Of a stretch of 64,000 nt of DNA, positions 1 to 10,448 are shown piece after piece. How positions within the stretch are numbered: the stretch's first letter is position 1; each line of letters opens with the position of its first letter. The DNA is from Macrostomum hystrix (lineage: Eukaryota > Platyhelminthes > Macrostomidae): contig CATNEN010000015.1 in the NCBI GenBank assembly GCA_950097015.1, positions 1,905,501 to 1,969,500 on the forward strand, written 5' to 3'. The translations under genes were made by a program, and so were the position numbers. Under the pieces are notes generated by a model that saw only the letters and a list, made by a program, of their open reading frames with translations, searched no databases and was not told the DNA's origin.

Positions 1-2
1 CA

Positions 3-206
3 CGACAACAGCTACTACGGCAGCCGGTGCCAGCCTGCAGTTGCAACAGCGGCCAACAACAATCGGTTAGCATCAGAGCATCGCCTCGCGGGTTGAACGG
101 GCCTGCGACTGAAGGGCACCTGCCATCTGCGAACAAGCCAAGCCAAGCTGAACCGAACCGATCCGAGCCGAGCGGTGTGCAGCAAGCCGGGTCCGTGGCG
201 AACTGA
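3..206 (+). other. possible 3' coding exon running in from the left (unproven)
   Basis: The third forward frame is open from the window edge to a TGA at 204-206. It would encode a Ser/Pro/Gln/Asn-rich tail with no recognisable domain. The stretch is GC-rich and is followed by AT-rich DNA with ATTATT repeats, as at a gene end. No splice acceptor or polyadenylation signal confirms it, and it may be noncoding. Confidence 0.15.
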
Positions 207-1393
207 GCAGTGTGCCGAAGACAACGGCGGCCGAGATTCGGAACTGGTGGTTGCAGCTAAGGCTGAGTTCAATTATTTATTATTATTATTATATTAGGAT
301 CTATTGTGGCAGTAACTTTAGACTTAGGACCAGGGTTTTTTTTTAACCCCAATTAGTACCCCATGGGGTATTAGTCAACTGATTTGGGGTACTATTTTGC
401 CCTTTGATACCCCAAAAAGGGGTATTACCTTTTCGACATTAAAAAATTAAGGCTTTGCTTTTCTGGATCTGGACCTGGGGGACATCTCTTAGACTTAAAG
501 GCTGGAGCCAGACATACAGATTACAGAGGGAGCCGGTAATGCGAACTAAGTCTAAGTCTTGGAGGCTTAGACTCCTATGACCATGACTAAGTTCGGATGG
601 GATGGGAAGGAAGGGAGGGAATCGGTATAATAAGCTGGGGCCTGGGCTGGGCCAACATAGGTCTTTGTAAGTTTGTACATCGACTGGAGTGGCTGGCTGC
701 TAGGCTAGCCCAGAAAAAGGGGAGAGGGGTGGTGTCGGGGAGTGGAGTGGGGACGGAGGAGTCTGAGACTCGGAGACTCGGAGACTCCGACTCGGAGAGT
801 CGGATGCGAAAAGGGGGCAGGGAAGAGGGAACCGATCATGGCATTCCGCATTGGGAGAGATAGGGGGAGTGGGGTTGTTGTTGTTGAAGCTTGAAATAAA
901 TGTACTTTGGAGACAGACCCGTTACAAAGTAGTGGGGTCAGTCAGCAGGGGAAAGAGAAAAAAAAATGTACATGAACAGATGACAGTTTTTCTTTGATAC
1001 TATGAATCGGAGTACAAGGAAATAATCATAGGAAAGAAAACTTATCCCAATCACAGACTGCTACACGCTGCGCACTGAACAGCTATTTTATCTAAAAGCA
1101 CTGCAATATTTATGATGGGGTTAATTTTTCCGACATTGGCCATAATTGCATTTTTATGGAACTTGAAGAATTAGGAATGCCATGGGGTATTGCTCCACCA
1201 AAATGGGGTACTACTCGGAAGCTTGATACCCCAATTCGGGTACTACTCAACCCCGAAAAAAATAACACTGCTTAGGACCACCATTAGTACTAGACTTGTT
1301 GCTCAATCATTTGTAAACTGCCACATTCTTTCTTGTGTAGGCCTAGCTCGTTCTTCGCTCCTCTTTTTCTAGTTGTGTATCTGAGTTCTAGTC
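207..1393. other. unassigned DNA with a degenerate direct repeat
   Basis: No gene is recognised. Two related blocks of about 70 bp (362-432 and 1180-1250) share CATGGGGTATT, TGGGGTACTA and TTGATACCCCAA in the same order and orientation. They may be remnants of one repeat family flanking an insertion. An AATAAA at about 895 is followed by a sequence ending in TTACA, which looks like the end of an unrelated LTR. A purine-rich stretch lies at 590-870. Confidence 0.3.
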
Positions 1394-4300
1394 ATGTCAG
1401 GCGTAAATTCAGATACCGACCAAGTCAACCAGTCAGGGGCAGCATTGTCAGGCCAGGGACCAGAGGAGAACATCGGCCATGGGCCTGGGACAGCAGGAGG
1501 TGCTGAGGTGGAGATGGAGGGAGGTGAGCAGCCGGAGCGCGAGACCTCCTTAGGTGACCTCGCCAGAACCCTAGCCCAAATCCGTGACAACACCAGCACC
1601 AGTTCTAGAATACCGAAATCGAGCCCTCGGCTCCGACCCCCAGTGGCCTACACACCCAAAACCAAATTTGATATCTGGTGGACGCAATTCCGCCTGTTTC
1701 TTGAAGCCAATGAGATCATGCCTGAGCATCGGACAGCAGTGTTGCTTTCATCCCTGTCACCCGAGTGCCAAGAATTCTTTTACAACTATCGTCTGCACGA
1801 GAAAAGCTTTGATGAAGCAGTGAAGAGTCTAAGAAGCCGGTATGGCGAGCCAACCCACGTAGATAAATACTATATAGAACTGACCTCAGCCCAACAGCTG
1901 TCATCGGAGAGTATCCAGGAGTACTTTGACCGCCTCATAGGCCTAGCAAATGCCGCGGACATGAGCCGCTCTGAGTACGAGCCCCTAGTAAGGACGCGAT
2001 TTTGCTATGGCTTGGCTGACAAAACTATTGCCGAAAAACTTATCAATATGCTGCATGAAGCACCCAGGGCTTCACTGGAGAGACTCCTAGCTAGGGCTCG
2101 AGACACAGATCAAACTAGGCAGCTGCTCAAACTGACTGAGCAACCCAAGGTTAGAAGTGTTGAAGCAGACGAGATCCGAGCCCTGAAGGCGAGAATAGCA
2201 GAACTGGAGAAGAAACAGTCAGGGCCACAACAAAGCACGCAGAAACCTACTAATAGCAACAGTGGTGGCCATAGGCACAACTTTCAATCTCAGAAGTCCC
2301 CCCAGGACTACTCTAGTCATGCCCGAATGAGCGGCGCCCTACCTAAATGCTTCAGGTGTAGTGAGACTGGCCACCTCATTGCCGAATGCCCCTATCCTAG
2401 AGAGCCAGGTACTGGTGCGCCACCCTCGAAGTTCAGGACCCCGCAACCCTTTAGGGAGCCAAAAAGTTTAAAGCCAAATGCGAGTTCGAGGCCACCCAGA
2501 GAGAAGGGAGTAGTGACTCATTGGAAAGACTCTTACGGGTTCATTCAGTCCTCTCAGATAGGCGACTCTGTTTTTGCGCACCTGTCTCAGTTGGTCCAGC
2601 CCCTGTTGGACCTGGCCTTAAGCCACCAGCTAGTGGGTACCAGCGTGACATTCAGCCGTGTCGCCGACGCTGGCAAGTCTAGAGACAAAGCTATTAGTGT
2701 GACAGCTACGTCGACGGACCCTAAGTGTGCTGAAGTGTCTTCAGACCTACCCAGTTACAAGGCAGGATTCTATGTTCAGGTTGAGATTGGCGAGACCAAG
2801 ACTGTTGCCCTTCTAGATCCCGGTGCCAATGCCTCCCTGATTTGCCCGAAGATGCGAGACAAGCTCCTAGAAGCTGATCCAATCAATAATGTCTTCACCC
2901 CTGCGCGCACCCAGCGCACAGCTACTGGTTTCAATGGGGCTAGTTCGCAAATACTAGGCAAGCTCCAGTGCGAAGTGAGTTTAGGCAAATTAAAACAGCA
3001 GCACATATTCTTAGTGATTGAAGGCCAGTTATCCGAGATCCTGCTAGGGTTGGACTTCTGTGGTAATTTCCAAATCGTCATGGACATGGCCTGTGACCGT
3101 GTGACCTGCGCTGGAGAGTACGTCCCAATTTTTCGCGGCACCAATGCGATCTGTAGCGTGAATCGCGTTGTGGCCGCTTGCGATACAGTCCTGCCACCCC
3201 GCTCAGAAACGCTGATCCCAGCTAGGGCTATAGACGCTGAGAGCAGTTCCTATGGCGTTGTTAGTGCCAGATTATTCGACCCCGACCCGTCTATCATAGT
3301 CGCCAATTCATTGGACCAGGTCAGCCCCACTAGTCACGTGTTAGTCAGAGTCTTAAACAGCGGCGAAGATGAGGTGAGGATTGCCAAGGGCGAGGAGGTA
3401 GCGTCTTTCAAGAAGCTAGGAGCTGATGAGAGCGTAGTGAGTACCAGACTTAGTGAGAGTGATTTCAGCATTGACAACGAGAGCGCGCTTAATGATAAGC
3501 TGTGCAAGCTGCCCTACCCAGATCCAGGGACAGCCAAGTGGCTCCTAGACCAATTTCACCTGCAGGAGCGTAACCTGACCCAGGAGCAGCTGGATACGAC
3601 AGTAAAAATGCTGAACTATTTTCTTAGCCAGATCTCGAAATCGGAAGCAGACATCGGTAGAACCCCTCTGCATGAACTGTCAATCGAGTTAAAGGACCCG
3701 AAGTGTCGCCCGATTTCTCAGCCATCGAGGCGAACAACCCCAGCGCAAAAGGAATTTCTGGATAAGTACATCGCCCAGCTCCTAAACCAGGGAGTTGTTG
3801 AAGAGTGCGACTCCGAGTGGGCCTCACCCATTGTGCTTGTGAAAAAGAAGGACGGTACATGGCGCCTTTGCGTAGATTACCGTGCGCTCAACAAGCACAT
3901 AAAGCCGTGCTCTTTCCCGCTGCCCTTAATAGACGAATCTTTCGATAGCTTAGCGGGATCCGCCGTCTTCAGTAGTTTAGATCTGACGAGCGCCTACTGG
4001 CAGGTAGGGATCCGGGAAGCTGACCGAGACCTCACCGCGTTCTCATGTCCCCAGGGCACCTTTCGTTGGACCGTAGTCCCCTATGGGATCAAGACCGCGC
4101 CTGCAAGTTTCGCCAGGCTGATGCACCGCGTGTTTCGCCCTCTTTTGCTCAGGGTTAGCCTAATTTACCTAGACGATGTCATCATCAAGGCCGGAAACAA
4201 CGACGAGATGATTTCCCATCTGGCGCTAGTTTTCTGGCAGCTTAGAAAAGCGAATCTGAAAATCAGACCCTCGAAGTGTGAGCTCTTCAAGGACAAACTG

Positions 4301-7300
4301 AAGTTTCTGGGATTCATAGTTTCCTCAAAAGGGATAGAAGCCGATCCGACCAAAACTGAGGCCGTTCAACAGTGGTGTACACCTAGGGATAAGAAGCAGC
4401 TTCTCTCCTTCCTGGGATTTGCCAATTATTACAGGAAGTTTGTCCCTAGATTCTCCATCATAGCCACGCCTCTGTATGCCCTAGCCAAGAGCTCTGAGAA
4501 ATTTGTTTGGCGCCAAGTGCACGAGGCCGCTTTCCAAGAACTAAAGTCCAGCCTATGTAATACACCAGTGCTGAGATACCCAGACCTGAGTCCCACAGCG
4601 GGCACCTTTGTTCTAGACTGCGACAGCTCCCTTGACGGTGTGGGAGCAGTCCTTTCCCAACTAGATGGGAACGACGTAGAACAAGTGATTGCCTACGCTT
4701 CTAAAAAATTCACCAGCGCGCAGCGAAACTATTGCGCCACCTTGAGGGAGCTCCTAGGTCTGGTTCTTATGTTAGAGCAGTTCAGGACTTACTTACTTGA
4801 CCGGGAGTTCCTAGTGCGAACAGATGCGATTGCTCTGAAGTGGTTACACTCGAAAAAACACGCAACCGGAATGCTCGCCCAATGGTTGGTCACACTAGAG
4901 CCTTACACCTTCAAGGTAGACCAGACTCCACTGGAGAGAATAGCGGAGTACGATTTTAAAATCTCCCACAGAGCCGGGGAATCCCACGTTAATGCGGATG
5001 TTTTGAGTCGCAACCCGAAGTTCAGAGCAGACCATTTCGACTGCCCAACCTGTAGCCTGATCCCAGAATTTATATCCAAGTTCCATAAGGAAAAAAAACC
5101 AGCGACATCGGATGTTAGTGAGGTCAAAATCAGCCGTATGTGTGTCAGTACTCAGACTCTAGTCGCAACTGGCTGTCAGACCACCGAGCTGATATTCGAC
5201 TCAGGTATTCAGCTTCAAAATAAGCCGGTTACAGACTTAGCAGTTCAGACTGACCTCCAACGGGTCCCTGAGATCCCTGAGCCTAATCAAGCTAGCAAGC
5301 GCCCAGTCATCCCAACCTCGTCTGCAGGTACTCAGGTAGACACCAAACCTAAACCGGAAACACCGCCATCAGCCGCAGCACATGCTGTGCAAGTCCAGGT
5401 CTCGGATTGGTCCACGATCGCAGACGAAGTTCTAGACCCAGGCAGTGATAACGAAGATGAGGCGGGGGCTGAACAGAGAGAAAGAGAATGGGCCCGTAGT
5501 GCTCAGGATTCGAACATTGATCTTGTTTTCCTGAGAGATGCTGTAGCTGGAAAGGTAGAGAGGTTGTCTAAGCAGGAGCTCCAAGGTTGCAGTCGTGAGC
5601 TCAGAGCCTTATGGGCTATGTTTGACGAACTGTCTGTTGAGGACGATCTGCTGCTTCGGAACAAGCCAGCCAAGAAAAGGAAGCCCGCTGCCAAGCTTAC
5701 GGTCATCCCTGAGTCTGCGAATGTAGATGAACTAGTAACCAACTACCACAGAGCCGTTAATCACTCGGGGATAAAAAAGACTTTAGGAGTGGTTAAAAAG
5801 AACTTTCAAATCTCGAACCTAGAAACTATAGTCAAGGGAGTCGTAGCCAGCTGTGAGATTTGCGCTAGGACTAAGAAATGCAAGCGAAAGAACAAAGCTC
5901 CGATGCAGCCAACCCTAGCCGGGTACCCGAACCAGGTCGTGCATGTAGACCATTGCGGACCGTTCCCTGAACAGGAAGGCTACCGGTATCTGCTTGTAAT
6001 GATTGACAGATTCACCGGATTTGTGGAAATTGTCCCTGTGAAAGACGTAACTGCCGAGACAACCGCGGCAGCAATCCTGACAGAGTGGATTGTTCGCTAC
6101 GGTGCTATGGAGCAAATGGTCTCGGACAATGGCACAGCATTCATAAATAACATTGTTGCAGAGCTGACCCGCTTGCTAGAGATCGATACCGTTAGAATCA
6201 CTGCTCGCCGCCCCCAGGCCAACGGGAAGGTGGAACGCAACATCCAGACTATCAAGAGTCAAATTCGAGCAGTCTGTGCTGAGAGGCATGTGACTTGGCC
6301 CCTTGCCGCTAGGTGTGTAGGAATGAGCATCCGCTCTCTAGAATCCGAATCGACAGGCATGACACCTGCTAAGCTTTTTCTGGGCCGTGAATTTCAAATG
6401 CCCCTAGACCTGATGTACAACCCACCAAGGCAAGATTGCTATGACCCGGACAGTTACGCGCACCGACTCCACCGAACTCTTGTCGAAACCTCTGCCACCG
6501 CACGGGCTGTTAGGAAGAAGGCACAGGCTAGGCAGAAGCGTTACTATGACAGATCGGTTTATAAGTCAAGCTACGAGGTTGGAGAGCTAGTGTGGGTTCT
6601 AAACCCCGACCACAAGGGCCTCGACCCAGCTGTTTGGTTTGGTCCGTACAAGGTTATTCAGAAGTTCTCTGAGAGAAACTATAGGTTGATTCCAGAGTTT
6701 TCGCGAGAGAATCCGTTCAGAGTCCCGAATCCTAGTCACAACATCTATAACGTAGACCGGATGAAGAGGTGCATCCGCCAGCCAAACTATCAGGATGTGG
6801 TTGATAGATTTAGATTAGACACTGTAGCAAGGATGCCAAGCTCATCTAAGCTAGGACAAGGAGATCTGGATTCCAGCTCCAGACAGCTGAGCTTTAGTTC
6901 TGACTGGACTTCCGAACCAGACTTGGTCACTGTCCCACCTGCGGGTCAGAAGAGCCGCTCTTTTCCGAGAAGCCAATCGTCATCAATCACACAGCCAGTC
7001 GAACAGCCAATCACACAGCCAGTTCAACAGCCAATCACACAGCCAGTTCAACAGCCAATCACACAGCCAGTCGAACAGCCAATCACACAGCCAGTTCAAC
7101 AGCCAATCAAAACACTGCCAGTGGAACAGCCAAATGCTCAACCAGTCACTAAACCAGAGTTACCACCCGAGGTGCAACCTGAACAAGCACCACAAGCACC
7201 ACAAGCAGTAAACATTGTCAATAATGAACAGGTGCCAGACATCGGTGCTGAAGTTGAAGTCACAGCAGAGCCAAATCCAGATCCTCAGGCAACAGCAATA

Positions 7301-7468
7301 CCAAATCTGCCACCAGAACCACAACCACAAATAGAACACGAACGCGATCAGACAGACCAGGCACAGAGACCAGCTTGCACTGTTACGAGGTCCGGCCGGC
7401 AAGTAAGGCCGCCGGTCAGATTCCTTTCCACGCTGGTCAATCTGTTCAGGAGAGGTAGCGAGAGCTAA
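1394..7468 (+). CDS. Ty3-type Gag-Pol polyprotein with an inserted cold-shock-like domain
   Basis: A single 2024-aa frame. In order: a Gag capsid-like region (about 85-250); a CCHC zinc knuckle (C319, C322, H327, C332); a cold-shock-like domain (about 370-438, with the RNP1-like KDSYGFI and the RNP2-like VFAHLS); a retropepsin whose active site reads LLDPGA (D475) instead of the usual DTG or DSG; RT with YLDD at 925-928; RNase H from about 1065; an integrase zinc finger (H1452, H1457, C1487, C1490); and a DDE core of D1519, D1578, E1614 with exact D35E spacing. A GPY motif follows at about 1750. The C-terminal tail holds an 8-aa ITQPVxQP repeat (nt about 6985-7110). Between RNase H and integrase lies a linker with several TQT/QT motifs. 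Gag and Pol are in one frame with no frameshift. The clade within Ty3 is not assigned. All catalytic acids of RT and integrase are present. Confidence 0.95.
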   Translation: MSGVNSDTDQVNQSGAALSGQGPEENIGHGPGTAGGAEVEMEGGEQPERETSLGDLARTLAQIRDNTSTSSRIPKSSPRLRPPVAYTPKTKFDIWWTQFRLFLEANEIMPEHRTAVLLSSLSPECQEFFYNYRLHEKSFDEAVKSLRSRYGEPTHVDKYYIELTSAQQLSSESIQEYFDRLIGLANAADMSRSEYEPLVRTRFCYGLADKTIAEKLINMLHEAPRASLERLLARARDTDQTRQLLKLTEQPKVRSVEADEIRALKARIAELEKKQSGPQQSTQKPTNSNSGGHRHNFQSQKSPQDYSSHARMSGALPKCFRCSETGHLIAECPYPREPGTGAPPSKFRTPQPFREPKSLKPNASSRPPREKGVVTHWKDSYGFIQSSQIGDSVFAHLSQLVQPLLDLALSHQLVGTSVTFSRVADAGKSRDKAISVTATSTDPKCAEVSSDLPSYKAGFYVQVEIGETKTVALLDPGANASLICPKMRDKLLEADPINNVFTPARTQRTATGFNGASSQILGKLQCEVSLGKLKQQHIFLVIEGQLSEILLGLDFCGNFQIVMDMACDRVTCAGEYVPIFRGTNAICSVNRVVAACDTVLPPRSETLIPARAIDAESSSYGVVSARLFDPDPSIIVANSLDQVSPTSHVLVRVLNSGEDEVRIAKGEEVASFKKLGADESVVSTRLSESDFSIDNESALNDKLCKLPYPDPGTAKWLLDQFHLQERNLTQEQLDTTVKMLNYFLSQISKSEADIGRTPLHELSIELKDPKCRPISQPSRRTTPAQKEFLDKYIAQLLNQGVVEECDSEWASPIVLVKKKDGTWRLCVDYRALNKHIKPCSFPLPLIDESFDSLAGSAVFSSLDLTSAYWQVGIREADRDLTAFSCPQGTFRWTVVPYGIKTAPASFARLMHRVFRPLLLRVSLIYLDDVIIKAGNNDEMISHLALVFWQLRKANLKIRPSKCELFKDKLKFLGFIVSSKGIEADPTKTEAVQQWCTPRDKKQLLSFLGFANYYRKFVPRFSIIATPLYALAKSSEKFVWRQVHEAAFQELKSSLCNTPVLRYPDLSPTAGTFVLDCDSSLDGVGAVLSQLDGNDVEQVIAYASKKFTSAQRNYCATLRELLGLVLMLEQFRTYLLDREFLVRTDAIALKWLHSKKHATGMLAQWLVTLEPYTFKVDQTPLERIAEYDFKISHRAGESHVNADVLSRNPKFRADHFDCPTCSLIPEFISKFHKEKKPATSDVSEVKISRMCVSTQTLVATGCQTTELIFDSGIQLQNKPVTDLAVQTDLQRVPEIPEPNQASKRPVIPTSSAGTQVDTKPKPETPPSAAAHAVQVQVSDWSTIADEVLDPGSDNEDEAGAEQREREWARSAQDSNIDLVFLRDAVAGKVERLSKQELQGCSRELRALWAMFDELSVEDDLLLRNKPAKKRKPAAKLTVIPESANVDELVTNYHRAVNHSGIKKTLGVVKKNFQISNLETIVKGVVASCEICARTKKCKRKNKAPMQPTLAGYPNQVVHVDHCGPFPEQEGYRYLLVMIDRFTGFVEIVPVKDVTAETTAAAILTEWIVRYGAMEQMVSDNGTAFINNIVAELTRLLEIDTVRITARRPQANGKVERNIQTIKSQIRAVCAERHVTWPLAARCVGMSIRSLESESTGMTPAKLFLGREFQMPLDLMYNPPRQDCYDPDSYAHRLHRTLVETSATARAVRKKAQARQKRYYDRSVYKSSYEVGELVWVLNPDHKGLDPAVWFGPYKVIQKFSERNYRLIPEFSRENPFRVPNPSHNIYNVDRMKRCIRQPNYQDVVDRFRLDTVARMPSSSKLGQGDLDSSSRQLSFSSDWTSEPDLVTVPPAGQKSRSFPRSQSSSITQPVEQPITQPVQQPITQPVQQPITQPVEQPITQPVQQPIKTLPVEQPNAQPVTKPELPPEVQPEQAPQAPQAVNIVNNEQVPDIGAEVEVTAEPNPDPQATAIPNLPPEPQPQIEHERDQTDQAQRPACTVTRSGRQVRPPVRFLSTLVNLFRRGSES

Positions 7469-8156
7469 GGTGTAGTTGTGTCGTATGCTGCCTTTGTTCT
7501 GTGTGCCTGTTAGCTTTTCTTTAATAGCTTTCGCCAATCTTTTCATTTTGTCATTAGTTTAGTATCTCTGCGGTCGAGCCTTGAATCTTCGGATTAGGTT
7601 TTGGCCATAGAGTAGCCTTTGTCGTAGTCATTGTTTGTAGCCTGTAGTTAGGAGCTTAGCTTGGCTGCGGCCGCTGGTGCTGTAGTCGAGGCCGTCCAGG
7701 TTTTCGCTCCGCCGCCGATTCGCCGAAATTTTCGCCAGTCCTAGACAATTCTCGTGTTTGTCTATTTGTCAGTTTTGTTTAAAAAATAAAAAAACATTGC
7801 ATTTTCTAAAACAAAAATATTTTCAATTCCTTTTATTGCCTCTGCGGTTTGATGACGTTGTTCAATTTGCCAATATCTTGCTGAATTTTGCCTTTGGTTT
7901 TTGTTCGAATTTTTGCCATTCGTCGTTCAGTTTTGCCACTCGATATTCCGTTTTGCCGTTCGTCTTTGAAATTTAATGCCTGTTTTTTGTGTCACTTGAA
8001 ACTGCCATTGTTAACCTCATTTGCAAAATATTTCTAGACAGCTATTCAAATAACTCTAACGTAGCAACAATTTTGAAATCGTTTTTTTCGCTAGCCATTT
8101 CGATGTTCGTAGCCACTACTGTTAGTAGGCCATTAAGCTTCTGAGAGGGAGGCGAG
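7469..8156 (+). other. 3' noncoding region of the Ty3-type element
   Basis: About 690 bp of T-rich DNA between the gag-pol stop and the polypurine tract. No env-like or other frame of credible composition is present. Confidence 0.6.
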
Positions 8157-8599
8157 TGTGACGTTGTCTCTCTAATTTAATGTAATTTTAATATGCTATT
8201 TCTAATTAAGTCCATTATTTTCGTTAGCTATATTTGTTAGGGATATTTCTTCGGTTTTCCATATATATTTATAATGGTTTTGTTTTAGTGTACTACATAG
8301 TCGTAGTTCGTATTCAAATGTGCTAATTAGGCCTTTCCAGGAAGGCTCCACCCCCCCGTGCCTGGTTCTTGTTCTACGACTGAGTGCTGGCTATTATTTA
8401 AGTGTGGCTAATTTCAACTGTAGCCGTAACTACTTTCAAGTGAATCTTGATATATCTCTATATGTCTCTAAGTAACATATCTCTAAGTCATATAGCCAGC
8501 ATTCACCGTTAAGCGATCTCGTTATTTGAAGACCCAATTTACTGCCGAATAATTTACCTTACTACTAGTAAAATAAACCGAAACTGCTACGCCTATACA
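8157..8599 (+). repeat. probable 3' LTR of the Ty3-type element
   Basis: A polypurine tract (GAGAGGGAGGCGAG) ends at 8156, and the next bases are TGTGACG. The block ends in TATACA at 8599 with AATAAA about 25 bp before the end, as expected of an LTR R/U5 region. It begins TG and ends CA. There is no second copy in the window, so the limits are inferred from signals rather than from a repeat. Confidence 0.55.
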
Positions 8600-10448
8600 T
8601 TGGGACCGAAACTTCGTCATAACTGTACGCAATGCCATTCAATAACATGTTTTAGCCTTTATGACGTTTTTGTGTTTTTTGATAAAATAATAATATACTT
8701 TTGTCTTCTGTTTTTTTCCTGCGAGCATTCGAATCGTAACAATTTGTTTTACTTTGATGTATTTTTGGCCTCTACTTGTAAAACTTGCGTATCCTGAAGT
8801 TCAAAATTAAGGACTGAAAATCACACAGGTGAGGTAGGAACTTGGATCACGCTTATCTTACGAAGGCTGTGAAAGATAATTCAAACACTACTTGAAAAAA
8901 TGCTGATACCTTTCGCTTCTTATGACAATTTTTTTTCACAATTTTTGTCTTATTAAAAAGCTGAATGGCATCTCTACTTTTCTGCTGAAGCTTGTGCATC
9001 TGCTGTGCCTAAAACCAAAAACCTAAAACTTTGTGATTAATAAAAAATTGCTTCATTTTTCTTTAACTTCCTTTGAACACAGCTCGCTTGTTAAAACAGG
9101 CAGACAAGCAAGCTTCAGCAACGATTGTGAAATATCGATAATTTGTTCGGCTATTCTAGGAATGCAAAACAAGTTTAAAAAAATATGTTGTAAGAAAAGG
9201 GATTTTTCGGTGTTTTCCAAAAAAGTGCATCAGAGTTCTCTTGCTCAGTGCATAGGTGGGACAGGCCTGTAGTCAGCCTCTCCTGGTTCTACATTCAGAG
9301 CTCATTGTATCATTGTCGGGCTATCGGCCGGGTGTTAGGAAGTGATTTCAGCAACTTTTTCCCTTAGAATTCAAATGCACTTCAGAAGTGAATGTTGTTG
9401 TCCGTGGAAGAGGAAACAACGACAGGAACTGACTGGATTGAAAATCTGCATCTGCTTCAGTCCAAGCCAAACGGGAAGTGCGAATAAAAAGTAAACTACA
9501 ATGAGCGGTGGATCTAAAGTGCATCAGTCATGTGATGCGCAGCAAGAACTTTTAATCTCCCTCAATAAAGTCCTCTGGAGCTTACAGTCAGAAGGCCTTT
9601 TCCTTGACGTCCGACGAGAAAATATTAAAAAAGCTCTTTTGATATCAAACGTTCATCATCGATGAAAACAGATCACTAAATCAAAGGAAAGTGTGGTGAG
9701 TTTTTTGGCGTTTTCTAATATATGAACCAGGACCGCCAGTAAGTTAAGGATTGACGACGCGGGAACTTTTTTATTTAAAGTGAAGTCGATTGAAGACTTT
9801 GCCTGAAGTCACACCGCGATGCCAATGTCTTCATGCATAGGCAACCACACCAACTACGCTCGTACGTGAGGTAACTGGGTTTCAGGTTCTTTAACTAGTG
9901 GCTTACTAATCTGGTATAAGTAATTAGCATTCAGAACAATTACAGGATGTTTCAGAATTCCTCGTAAAGGCTAGTCGGAGAACAGACAGTATACGCAGTG
10001 TCTGCAGACTTAATGGCTTCAGCTGCCTTGTGTGACAATTCAGCAAACTTTGAGAACTGCTACGAATCTCAAGCTGTAGCAAGAGAGAGCCAATTCAGCT
10101 GGAGGTGCATTGGAAACGAGCTACGGTAGTTGGGTTGCTTAAATCATAACTGACTGTTCTCCTGGTTGAGCAGCTCGCAAGTAATACCAAAAAGGTAGTG
10201 CCACACTGACGACTTGCAAACATTTGCGATCTGCTTTTCTGTAGTTGAACGAGTAGACATGACAATTATCCCCACTATTACTATACAATAAGCTAGACAA
10301 TTTTAATTGGTTCAGCTTTTTTCGACAAATACAAATACAAAGTCAGGGAAAAGCCACAAGACTTTAACAATGCCTGCTTAAAAGAAGGCCAATTTTGAAA
10401 GCGTTGCCTCTTAAGTCAGTTTTCAAGCATTCAAGCAAATTGTGAAAG
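8600..10448. other. intergenic DNA, nothing recognised
   Basis: AT-rich DNA with short spurious frames only. It contains the upstream region of the first WSC gene, in which no clear TATA box is seen. Confidence 0.5.

Larger units (their letters stand above)
1394..8599 (+). mobile_element. Ty3/gypsy-type LTR retrotransposon, coding-intact, 5' LTR not identified
   Basis: The unit comprises one long gag-pol frame (1394-7468), about 690 bp of AT-rich 3' noncoding DNA, a polypurine tract ending at 8156, and a probable 3' LTR (8157-8599). I found no matching LTR upstream of gag. The element is therefore 5'-truncated or rearranged, or the LTR assignment is wrong. The domain order protease, RT, RNase H, integrase defines the Ty3 (Metaviridae) type. 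The absence of stops over 6 kb implies a young insertion. Confidence 0.85.
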
